Origin: Miscanthus floridulus
Lineage: Eukaryota; Streptophyta; Magnoliopsida; Poales; Poaceae
DNA length: 64,000 nt
Assembly (NCBI RefSeq): GCF_019320115.1
Contig: NC_089584.1
Span: 53,999,633 to 54,063,632 of the forward strand
Direction of reading: 5' to 3'
Position 1 is the first letter of the stretch, and each line of letters starts with the position of its first letter. The translations under genes were made by a program, and so were the position numbers. A model generated the notes under the pieces. It searched no databases, was not told the DNA's origin, and saw only the letters and a list, made by a program, of their open reading frames with translations. This document shows positions 1-10,052 of this stretch, piece by piece.

Positions 1-889
1 TGACAACTTAGGTGGACTAATTGTGTTTATGTGAGATACACAGGTGATTAGTCCACAGGTACATGTGTATGAGCAACATATGCCATGGAGGTGAAAATGG
101 CTTGGAGATGTTGCAAAGCTCACACATGTGATGATGAAGGAGCTTATTGCACATGAGACATGACATTGAGTCATGTGATCAAGGTGGAGAAGATCAAGAC
201 AAGACTTGGCTTGATGGATCGGTTGCAAGCGTGAAGGGCAAGTCGAAGGCTTTGGAGTGATGGACCACATGGTGGTGAAGCTTGAGCAAGACTTGGCACC
301 GATGGACAATAGCAATGGTGAAGAGCAAGTAGAGTCAAGATCGATGAACCAATATGATCATGTGATGATATGAAGAGGATCATATCATTGTTGATCGTGT
401 TGGTGCATGTGTTGCATCGACATTGAAGGAGATGGAATGGAATGCACAAGGCAAAGGTATAACCTAGGGCATTCCATTTCACCGGTCATAGGTGTGTAGA
501 GAAGTTTATGACCGGGTTTAGGATAGATGGCCATACTATCAAGAGGGGCAAACTTGTTTGCATATCGGTCATCTAGTGCCACTCGAGTGATCTAACTTTG
601 CATTGTCGCTAGGATCGAGTGGCGTGGCAAGTTGAGTGGCTAACATCCTTTGGGAAATGATTGTGAAAATGCTAACACACATAACACATGGTGGTGTACA
701 CTTAGTGATGTTGGCACATTTACAAAGGAGGTGGTGTTTGCAGGGGTGAGATGGGTTTGGGTCCCTCTCTCCCTTCCGCCGAGTTTCGGCGCTTTCGGGA
801 AAATGGAATGCCTATTTTCTATTGCGCCGAATGCAAATTCTTGTGGTTAGCACACTTGAGCAAGGGTGAAGAGAATGGAGAAGATGCTA

Positions 890-1215
890 GCGTCGGTCAA
901 CTGACCGGATGCTGGATCTGAATGCACCAGACACTGGTAGGCTGCGTCCGGTCGCGCTAACGTGGAGTGTAGCAGTAGCTGAAGAGTGACTAGACGCTGG
1001 CTACGTCCAATCGCGTACGACCGGACACATCCGGTCATGCTCGGGAGCTTACTGGAAACGACCGGATGCTGAGGGTCCAGCATCCGGTCAGTTGAAGCTA
1101 GAGCGTCCGGTCAAGTCAAATGACTGTTGGAACCGAGACACGTGGTCGTCTGCGAGCGACCGGACGCTGAGGTCCAGCGTTCGGTCAACTCGACTAGAGC
1201 GTCCGGTCGGCCCGA
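890..1215 (+). repeat. Array of inverted CCGGACGCTG/CAGCGTCCGG motifs in the LTR
   Basis: A short core (GACCGGACGCTG and its reverse complement) recurs many times, just upstream of the TATA box. At 1060-1089 two 12-nt arms form a perfect hairpin around a 6-nt loop. At 1158-1186 a second hairpin has one mismatch. The array could act as a promoter element, an RNA structure or a methylation target; the sequence does not decide. Confidence 0.85.
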
Positions 1216-1259
1216 CCGTTGCCCAGTGAAGGGGTAACGGCTAGTTTAGCCCTTGGGGC

Positions 1260-1268
1260 TATAAATAG
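1260..1268 (+). promoter_or_regulatory. TATA box of the Copia 5' LTR
   Basis: TATAAATAG in a GC-rich setting just downstream of the hairpin array, conserved at 8969-8977 in the 3' LTR. This is the expected Pol II promoter of the element and puts transcription start about 30 bp downstream. Confidence 0.8.
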
Positions 1269-2345
1269 AAGTGGCCTTCGGCCATGGCTGGTGCTGAGCA
1301 CCTCAAGGGACTTAGTGTCCATGCTTGTGAGTGCTTGGGAGCCCTCCATCACACATATACTTGATAGTGATTATTCGATTGTGTGAGTGAGCGATTCTAG
1401 TGCGATTGCATCGTGAGGTTGCATTGAGTGGCACTAGGTGATCGAGTTGCAAGCCGGTGGTGCTTGTTACTCTTGGAGGTTGCCACCTCCTAGACGGCTT
1501 GGTGGTGGTCTCCGTCGAAGCGCGCAAGAAGCTTGTGCGGCGCTCCGGAGAAGTGCTTGTGAGGGGCATTGTGCTCGCCCCGTGGGAGCCGTGAAGAGCA
1601 ACTCTAGTAAAGCATGTCATTGAGCTACCCTCACTCAAGGGGTAGGTTCTTGCGGCGCCCGACGTGCGGGCTTAGCGGGTGATGCTAATTAGCCGCCGAA
1701 CCACCAAGTGAGCGGTCGACACAACGGGGACTAGCGTGTTGGCAAACACGTGAACCTCAGGAGAAAAATCATCGTGTCAACCTTATTCTTCCCGTTGGTT
1801 TGCATCCCCATTACACAAGCTTGCATTTACTTTCATATACATTAAGCTTGTGTTGTTGCTTTTGTAATTAGTTAGCTTGTGTAGCTTGCTAATTACCTTC
1901 ATGCTTGTGTAGCATAGAAGTAGCTCCCTTGCGTGGCTAATTTGGTTTGTGTAACCTTGTTAGTCACATTACTTAGTTTGTGTAGCTAAGTAATTGCGCT
2001 CTCTAATTTGGCATTGATCGCCTTGTTATTGAGCATTGCTAGTGAGCTTAGTTAGCTTTGTGCTTTTGCTTACTAGCATGTGTAGGAGCTCCCTTGTTGC
2101 TTAAAGTACTAGCGGCATAGGTTTGTGTGACCTTGCTTCTAGAATTGGTTAGGAGAGCTCTATCTAGCCCGGCACCTTTGTTGCATAATTGTTATCCTTG
2201 CAAGGTGCTAGTGAACATATATAGTGGGGTATAGTCTTGGCTAGACCGATAGTTTTAATTCCGCATTTGTATCGGTTAGCCGACGCGATTAAGTTTTAGA
2301 AAAGACTATTCACCCCCCCTCTAGTCGCCATCTCGACCCTTCAAG

Positions 2346-2357
2346 TGGTATCAGAGC
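2346..2357 (+). other. Primer-binding site, initiator Met-tRNA type
   Basis: TGGTATCAGAGC begins two bases after the LTR end. It is the standard plant site complementary to the 3' end of initiator methionine tRNA and marks the start of the internal region. Confidence 0.93.
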
Positions 2358-2394
2358 CCGGTCTCTCATTTGTGGTCTTCACCGACCCGAGAGG

Positions 2395-4404
2395 ATGGCG
2401 TCTAATCGGCTAGATGATTGTCCATACATTTTTGATGGCACACACTTTGCACGATGGAAAAATTGGATGATATGTAATTTTAAGTATGTATGCCCTCAAA
2501 TGTGGTGGATGGTAGATGTAGGCTTTTCTCATGTGTTAGATGAAGATAATCTAACTCAAGCACAAGAGAAATGCCTAGATCTCGACATCCATGCTACTAA
2601 CATCATGTATAGATCTTTGCATGATTGCATATTTGGAGAGATCATGGACATGAAGACCACCCATGAGATTTGGAGTTATCTCAATGAGAAGTATGGGACG
2701 GTCTCCGATGATGATGATGATGAGCCCAAGGAGGAGGCACATGAGTGTGTTGAGCATAACCACAATTTGGTGATTGTGGAAGATTGCTCCACCTCATTGT
2801 CAAGTGAGGATGATGATGATCAATCCACTACATGTTCACTTGACAAGGTTGATGATGATGCCACAAGTGTTGCAAGTGATGATGCTACCCCATGCACACT
2901 TGATGGTGATGATGGTTCATGCTCAAACCATGATGATGCTACTACAAGCCCATCCACTACACCACATTGCTTCATGTCACAAGGTGACACTAAGGTATCA
3001 AATGATAATGTGGTTGATCATGTTGATTCATATGATGAGCTTGTTAGTAGACTTGCTAGCATGACCATGTCTTTAGAAAATGAGAAAGCTAAAACATTAA
3101 AATTTGAAAATGAGAACTCATTTCTAAAGAACTCTTGTGAAGATCATAAGAAATTACTTGATGCATATAAATCTTCACTTGATGAGCTTAAATTGAATCA
3201 TGAGACACTACTTGCATCTCATGATGAATTATTAGAAAAACAAGCTTCTCTCATTAAAATATTTACAAAGAAACTTAAAAATAATGAGAGCTCATCACAT
3301 GGGTCAAATGATCAATCACATGTTGTTGCTAACCCTTGTGATGTAGGCAAGAAGCATGTATCCACCTCTTGTGATGATTTATTAGATATGCCATGCTCTT
3401 CACATATAGATGCTTGTTCTACTTCTATGTCTTGTGAGACTAACATTTTGAAGGAGAACAATGAGCTCAAAAATGAAGTGAAGAAATTGAGCAACAAGTT
3501 AGAGAGGTGCTACAACTCTCAAGTCACCTTTGAGCATATGTTGAAAACTCAAAGAAACTATGGTGACAAGTGTGGCCTTGGCTTCAAAAAGAAGATGACA
3601 AAGGGCGAAAGAAAGAGAGAAAGAAAGATAAAGAAGCTACATCAAAGAAAGCTCTCTCACACCATGTGCTACCGGTGTCATGAAGCGGGACACTTTGCAA
3701 ATGGTTGCCCTAACATCGAGAAGCTCAAGTTGAAGAAAGAAGAAGAGAGGCTAAAGCATGTCAAGTGCTTCAAGTGCGGCACTTGGGGTCATCTTACCTC
3801 GATGTGCCCAACCAAGAAATTGGTGAAGCAACAAGTGAAGCCTCAACCAAAGCCACAAGTTGAGCAAAAGAAGACACCCCAAGAGCAAATCAAGATCAAT
3901 CATGAAGATGATGATTTGATGATCAAGAAGAAGAAAACAAGAAGGGGTGGAAAGGCAAGGCATCCAATGCAAATTCAAGATGCCAAGATGATGAGCAAGA
4001 ATAACAATGCAAAGAAAGTCTATGCTCACATCAAGTGCTTCAAGTGTGGAAATATGGGACACTTTGCCTCTAAGTGTCCTAACAAGCTTGAGAAGAAGGC
4101 TCAAGCAATCCATGAGAGGCAAGGCAATGAGAAGCACCACATGAGCAAAGAAGAGAAGGCTCAAGCAAAGAGAAAGTGCTACTCATGCCGGGAAAGGGGA
4201 CACATGGCACATTCATGTCCCCTAGGTAAAATTTCTAAGCCTATTTCAATTGATAATCATGATATGCTTAGAAAGGATGGCAATGGTACCTCATTGGTTG
4301 CAATTGCAAAACATCCCGCTACTCATACTAAGGCGTTGCCTAAGTATGTTGCTCCTAACTTGAGAGGACCCAAACTTATTTGGGTACCATCAAAAAGTAG
4401 ATGA
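2395..4404 (+). CDS. Copia Gag polyprotein with four CCHC zinc knuckles
   Basis: An intact 669-codon frame starts 37 bp after the primer site and is the longest open frame in the window. Residues about 10-101 resemble the Copia Gag N-terminal region (YIFDGTHFARW..., ...TTHEIWSYLNEKYG; DUF4219/UBN2-like). Residues about 102-190 are rich in Asp and Ser, encoded partly by GAT runs. Residues about 215-300 and 350-385 are Glu/Lys/Leu-rich and probably coiled coil. A basic stretch (about 395-420) precedes four C-x2-C-x4-H-x4-C knuckles at residues 425-438, 458-471, 548-561 and 595-608. The C-terminus ends GPKLIWVPSKSR, similar to the Gag-Pol junction region of SIRE-type elements, but no pol follows. 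Role by family: RNA packaging and particle assembly. Four knuckles is more than the usual one or two. Expression is unknown. Confidence 0.9.
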   Translation: MASNRLDDCPYIFDGTHFARWKNWMICNFKYVCPQMWWMVDVGFSHVLDEDNLTQAQEKCLDLDIHATNIMYRSLHDCIFGEIMDMKTTHEIWSYLNEKYGTVSDDDDDEPKEEAHECVEHNHNLVIVEDCSTSLSSEDDDDQSTTCSLDKVDDDATSVASDDATPCTLDGDDGSCSNHDDATTSPSTTPHCFMSQGDTKVSNDNVVDHVDSYDELVSRLASMTMSLENEKAKTLKFENENSFLKNSCEDHKKLLDAYKSSLDELKLNHETLLASHDELLEKQASLIKIFTKKLKNNESSSHGSNDQSHVVANPCDVGKKHVSTSCDDLLDMPCSSHIDACSTSMSCETNILKENNELKNEVKKLSNKLERCYNSQVTFEHMLKTQRNYGDKCGLGFKKKMTKGERKRERKIKKLHQRKLSHTMCYRCHEAGHFANGCPNIEKLKLKKEEERLKHVKCFKCGTWGHLTSMCPTKKLVKQQVKPQPKPQVEQKKTPQEQIKINHEDDDLMIKKKKTRRGGKARHPMQIQDAKMMSKNNNAKKVYAHIKCFKCGNMGHFASKCPNKLEKKAQAIHERQGNEKHHMSKEEKAQAKRKCYSCRERGHMAHSCPLGKISKPISIDNHDMLRKDGNGTSLVAIAKHPATHTKALPKYVAPNLRGPKLIWVPSKSR

Positions 4405-7400
4405 TTGATTGTAGGTACCATCGGCATTGGAGGCTTGGTTCAAATGATATTCATCTAATTGGTCATATAATTGAGCCAAGTATTGCTAAGTGATGATCAT
4501 TATCCCAATGCCATGATAGTTGAATGAAGTCCAAATGTGCTACAACATACAAGTGTAAATTTCAAGTTGTGGCGATTTATTGGAATATTTGATGACTTGC
4601 AAATAATTGAGTTGAAGCTTGCTAGTTTGATGATCATGAGCTAACCAAGGTATATCTCTAGTTGATCATTTCATTTGGGTGCATATGAGTTGATTGAATT
4701 AGATAAATATGCAATGTTGCTTGCTATGAGATGTTTGAATGGATAATTGCTTAGTAATCAAGTTTGGATTGATTTGTGTTGGATAAATTCATGAGATGAC
4801 ATTTAGTAAGTGATTTGAATGGATATATGTCTTATGGAAGTATTCAAACAAGTTAGTATCAAGTTTGATTCATATTTGATGAAGTATAGCTCAATTGCTT
4901 GAAATCTGTCCTATATTCAAAATCTGAGCTAGCTGTGATCATAGCCATGATTGAGTGATCAAATCTTATTGGATTGGCATGAAAATTGGTGTACATGCTC
5001 TAGATTTATGGTATAAGATTCTGTAGAAATTTCATGGAAATTGGATAAGAAATGCTTCGGTTTTGGAGTGGTTCTTTTCAGCTATAGTGCAGCAGTTTTC
5101 AGCATGTAGCAGTGGTGGAAGAATTAAAAATTTGGCAGTCATATGAGATCAAATGAAGCTAAAATTTTTATGGCTGCTAGATAACTTAGTGAAGCTCATC
5201 TCCACCAAATTATTTGGTATTTGGATTTGTACTTTGAGAGATATGCTTAGTTCTTTGGAGAGTAAAGAATCTGTCATAAAAGTGACAAATGTTGGATGGA
5301 TCTAGAGTCACTTTGATTGAAAGGTCCTCAAGTTGAAAACATGTTTACAAGTGTTTGAGGTACCTAAGTTTGGTTTTGAAATGATCTTGAAGCATGACAA
5401 GATATGAGTACAAGGCCATTTGATTGTGGAGTGTATTTTGCACATATTTGGTACTCAAATTGGAAGATCAAGATCAAACTTAAGATGAAGATGAAGTTTA
5501 AGTTCTAGTGACTATTGGAAATCTTTTGGTAAAAAGAAAAGAACTTAAACAAGTAGAAAGAAAAGGACTTAAACAAGTAGAAAGAAAAGGACTTAAAGAA
5601 GGAATCAAGGTTACTCATCAAGTTAAGTCCATCACTTGGATCAATCAATCAAGTCATTTCAAGTGAGTATCAAGAATGGTTCTTGGAGAGAGGTCACTTC
5701 TCCCTAGTGTAGGGGCTTGCTGCCTATGTGTAGGTGAACCAAGTGTGGTACTTGGAAGGCTAACATGGAAGTGGTGATCCGAGGAACATTTGAGATGCTT
5801 AGTTGAAGCAAATCAATAGGGTTGATCAAGAAAAGCAAGCAACACCCAAAAGAGAGCTAATCATGATATTTCAAGTGGTATTCTCAAATTGATGCTCTTA
5901 TGCAAGCAAAGATCAAAAGATAAAGCAAGTCAACCACAACAAGAAAGTGCACTTGATCATAAGTGGAATTCATTTCATATGGGTGAAGAATGGAATTCAA
6001 ATTGGTATCTATTGGTCTTCACCAAGCTTTTAATTAGACTTCACATTGCTATTGGAGTAATGAATTGGAATCTATGTGACTATCCTCTACTCCAACATAG
6101 CAAAGGTATCATTGTAATGTGCATGATCATTTCATCCCTTACTAGTATGCGGTTAGTGCATATAGTACATGCTTCATAGGATCATGCATTACAAATAAAA
6201 TGTTTCAAATTCATAGCCTACCACTATTGCTTGAATGATTACTTGATCTAGTGGTTAGTACATGAATTTGTTCATGAGCTAGTGAACCCAAGTACTTGAC
6301 TTAATTTGGATTGCCAATAAGTGACAAGTACAACATTGGCAAGATAACCCTTGTAAGAGGTGTGAAGAAGCTTGTCATTGGTTCAAACCGGACTTGGAAG
6401 CTTAGGCAAAACAATTTAGTTCAAGTCAATCATAGAAGCTCATGATAGTGATAAGAGTACAATCACAAGACAACAATGCAAATGGATATCTAGTTTATAT
6501 GTTTCAACTCACAAGTGATATCCTATAAGTGGTACTCATGAAGATAGCTAATGTTCAAGAAATGGTCTTTATTGATAAATCAAACAAGTGGTTCCATACT
6601 AGAAGATTCTTTCAAATGGTATTCACTTCCTACTAGTGATATCTATCATACAAATAATGGTTCCACAAGTGATCCTCAACTTTAAGTGATCATCAAATAA
6701 AGAATGCATCCCTCACCTACAAGAACTTAAGTGTATAAAATGGATGACCCATGCATAAGAATGATAAGATACAAGTAGTACAAGTTGCAAATTCTAAATG
6801 GTATCTACATGTGGTGTCATTCCAACATTCAAGTAATGTCCATCAAAAATGCAAGTCTCAACCATCTACCCCAAAGTGCATACCTTTGCATCAATAAGAA
6901 GCACACCTTTTATGGAAATTGATGACAAAGGGGGAGAGATTGTACAAAGATATGAAGCTTGGGGAGAGATTGTACAAAGGGGGAGAGATAAGATATGAAA
7001 GCTTAGAAGGTTGGACATGGACAAAGAGGGAGCAACATTGGAGAAAAGAGAAGGATCAAAATTCTTGGACAAGAGAAGCACACAAGTAGGGGGAGCAAGC
7101 TCATGAACTTTGATTGATTGCATTTGATATGTGCATAATCATGTGCTTGCTTGCATTGCATAAAGCTTTTAAATTCAATATGCATGCTTGTGTGGTGTAT
7201 GCTAGTTGTAGAACTTGGATGATGATTTGATAACTAGCATGCATAGGATGGTAGCTAGACACTTGGTATGCTTTTCAAGTAATGCTAGTACCTTGCTTTT
7301 AATGTTGATCTCACAAGGTATCTAGTGTTTTATTATCAAGTGATATCTAGCTAACTATGGTGCTAAGGATGAACTTAAAGGTGCAACTACGATTGGTACA

Positions 7401-7650
7401 TGCTTCAAAGGTTTATTCTATACACCTTAGCATCATTCGGTAGTAATTGCTCTCCCACAATTTCAATCTATGCATATGTGCAAGCTTCAAATTAAATACT
7501 CTAGCACATATGTAGGGGGAGCTAATACTACCATTTTGGGTTTATGGTACTTGTCCAAAATCATTTTCACATGGTAAAATTGCTTGGGCAAGCAACATGA
7601 ATCCAAAAGAGTTTAATTTCTATATCTTTGTAGAGTTGTCATCAATTACC
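4405..7650 (+). other. Non-coding internal region replacing pol
   Basis: About 3.2 kb of AT-rich sequence without any frame resembling Copia integrase, RT or RNase H. It holds a tandem repeat of about 24 bp at 5535-5602 (core AAAGAAAAGGACTTAAACAAG), duplicated GGGGAGAGATTGTACAAAG at 6960-6980 with a relative at 6930, and scattered CAAGTGGTATTC-like words. The short frames here look random. Confidence 0.8.
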
Positions 7651-7664
7651 AAAAAGGGGGAGAT
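7651..7664 (+). other. Polypurine tract of the Copia element
   Basis: AAAAAGGGGGAGAT lies directly before the TGAAAGG start of the 3' LTR, the position and composition expected for the plus-strand primer. Confidence 0.88.
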
Positions 7665-10052
7665 TGAAAGGTCCTTGTTTGGTTTTGGTAATTGAGTGAC
7701 AACTTAGGTGGACTAATTGTGTTTATGTGAGATACACAGGTGATTAGTCCACAGGTACATGTGTATGAGCAACATATGCCATGGAGGTGAAAATGGCTTG
7801 GAGATGTTGCAAAGCTCACACATGTGATGATGAAGGAGCTTATTGCACATGAGACATGACATTGAGTCATGTGATCAAGGTGGAGAAGATCAAGACAAGA
7901 CTTGGCTTGATGGACCGGTTGCAAGCGTGAAGGGCAAGTCGAAGGCTTTGGAGTGATGGACCACGTGGCGGTGAAGCTTGAGCAAGACTTGGCGCCGATG
8001 GACAATGGCAACGGTGAAGAGCAAGTAGAGTCAAGATCGATGAACCAATATGTTCATGTGATGATATGAAGTGGATCATATCATTGTTGATCGTGTTGGT
8101 GCATGTGTTGCATCAACATTGAAGGAGATGGAATGGAATGCGCAAGGCAAAGGTATAACCTAGGGCATTCCATTTCACCGGTCATAGGTGTGTAGAGAAG
8201 TTTATGACCGGGTTTAGGATAGATGGCCATACTATCAAGAGGGGCAAACTTGTTTGCATATCGGTCATCTAGTGCCACTCGAGTGATCTAACTTTGCATT
8301 GTCGCTAGGATCGAGTGGCGTGGCAAGTTGAGTGGCTAACATCCTTTGGGAAATGATTGTGAAAATGCTAACACACATAACACATGGTGGTGTACACTTG
8401 GTGGTGTTGGCACATTTACAAAGGAGGTGGTGTTTGCAGGGGTGAGATGGGTTTGGGTCCCTCTCTCCCTTCCACCGAGCTTGCGAGGCGGGATTCGGCG
8501 CTTTCGGGAAAATGGAATGCCTATTTTCTATTGCGCCGGATGCAAATTCTTGTGGTTAGAACACTTGAGCAAGGGTGAAGAGAATGGAGAAGATGCTGGC
8601 ATCGGTCAACTGACCGGACGCTGGATCTAAATGCACCGGACGCTAGCAGGCTACGTCCGGTCACGCTGACATGGAGTGTAGCAATAGCTGGAGAGTGATC
8701 GGACGCTGGCTGCGTCCGATCGCGTTCGACCGGACGCGTCCAATCATGCTCAGGAGCTTACTGGAAATGACCGGACGCTGAGGGTCCAGCGTCCGGTCAG
8801 TTGAAGCTAGAGCGTCCGGTCAAGTCAAATGACCGTTGGAACCGGGACACGTGGTCGTCTACGAGCGACCGGACGCTGAGGTCCAGCGTCCGGTCAAATC
8901 GACCGGAGCGTCCGGTCGGCCCGACCGTTGCCCAGTGAAGGGGTAACGGCTAGTTTAGCCCTTGGGGCTATAAATAGAAGTGGCCTTCGGCCATGGCTGG
9001 TGCTGAGCACCTCAAGGGACTTAGTGTCCATGCTTGTGAGTGCTTGGGAGCCCTCCATCACACATATACTTGATAGTGATCATTCGATTATGTGAGTGAG
9101 CGATTCTAGTGCGATTGCATCGTGAGGTTGCATCGAGTGGCACTAGGTGATCGAGTTGCAAGCCGGTGGTGCTTGTTACTCTTGGAGGTTGCCACCTCCT
9201 AGATGGCTTGGTGGTGGTCTCCGTCGAAGCGCGCAAGAAGCTTGTGCGGCGCTCTGGAGAAGTGCTTGTGAGGGGCATTGTGCTCGCCCTGCGGGAGCCA
9301 CGAAGAGCAACTCTAGTAAAGTGTATCATTGAGCTACCCTCACTCAAGGGGTAGGTTCTTGCGGCGCTCGACGTGCGGGCTTAGCGGGTGATGCTAATTA
9401 GCCGCCGAACCACCAAGTGAGCGGTCGACACAACGGGGACTAGCGTGTTGGCAAACACGTGAACCTCGGGAGAAAAATCATCGTGTCAACCTTATTCTTC
9501 CCGTTGGTTTGCATCCCCGTTACACAAGCTTGCGTTTACTTTCATATACATTAAGCTTGTGTTGTTGCTTTTGTAATTAGTTTGCTTGTGTAGCTTGCTA
9601 ATTACCTTCATGCTTGTGTAGCATAGAAGTAGCTCCCTTGCGTGGCTAATTTGGTTTGTGTAACCTTGTTAGTCACATTACTTAGTTTGTGTAGCTAAGT
9701 AATTGCGCTCTCTAATTTGGCATTGATCGCCTTGTTATTGAGCATTGCTAGTGAGCTTAGTTAGCTTTGTGCTTTTGCTTACTAGCATGTGTAGGAGCTC
9801 CCTTGTTGCTTAAAGTACTAGCGGCATAGGTTTGTGTGACCTTGCTTCTAGAATTGGTTAGGAGAGCTCTATCTAGCCCGGCACCTTTGTTGCATAATTG
9901 TTATCCTTGCAAGGTGCTAGTGAACATATATAGTGGGGTATAGTCTTGGCTAGACCGATAGTTTTAATTCCGCATTTGTATCGGTTAGCCGACGCGATTA
10001 AGTTTTAGAAAAGACTATTCACCCCCCCTCTAGTCATCATCTCGACCCTTCA
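7665..10052 (+). repeat. 3' LTR of the gag-only Copia element (2388 bp)
   Basis: Starts TGAAAGG and ends CCTTCA, an imperfect inverted pair. It matches 1-2343 over its length. The hairpin array lies at 8600-8915, with perfect hairpins at 8769-8798 and 8867-8895, and the TATA box at 8969-8977. The next five bases (ACTGC, 10053-10057) would be the target duplication, whose partner is outside the window. Confidence 0.94.
8969..8977 (+). promoter_or_regulatory. TATA box of the Copia 3' LTR
   Basis: TATAAATAG, identical to the 5' LTR copy and in the same context after the hairpin array. It could drive read-through into 10 kb onward. Confidence 0.75.

Larger units (their letters stand above)
1..2343 (+). 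repeat. 5' LTR of the gag-only Copia element (start cut off)
   Basis: Collinear with 7697-10052 of the 3' LTR, with the main length difference a 13-bp indel near 783 (present in the 3' copy near 8481). Contains a GC-rich hairpin array, a TATA box and a long T/G-rich 3' part, and ends ...CGACCCTTCA. Over the first 600 bp I count about ten substitutions between the copies, roughly 2%, mostly transitions. Confidence 0.93.
1..10052 (+). mobile_element. Gag-only Copia-type LTR retrotransposon (non-autonomous)
   Basis: Two near-identical LTRs (1-2343 and 7665-10052) flank an internal region with a Met-tRNA-type primer site, a gag ORF and a purine tract. The first 32 bp of the 5' LTR lie outside the window, judged from the position of the shared sequence in the 3' LTR. 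No protease, integrase, reverse transcriptase or RNase H motif appears in any frame of the internal region. The primer site, the TGAAAGG...CCTTCA termini, the AAAAAGGGGGAGA tract and the gag C-terminus resemble the SIRE/Maximus lineage of Copia; this lineage call is inference. Movement would need enzymes supplied in trans. The left duplication is out of view. Confidence 0.9.

Noticed and set aside
3751..4164. 137-codon Leu-rich minus-strand frame resembling a membrane protein
   Set aside because: Antisense of Lys/Glu-rich Gag codons, which read as Leu/Phe/Ser on the other strand.
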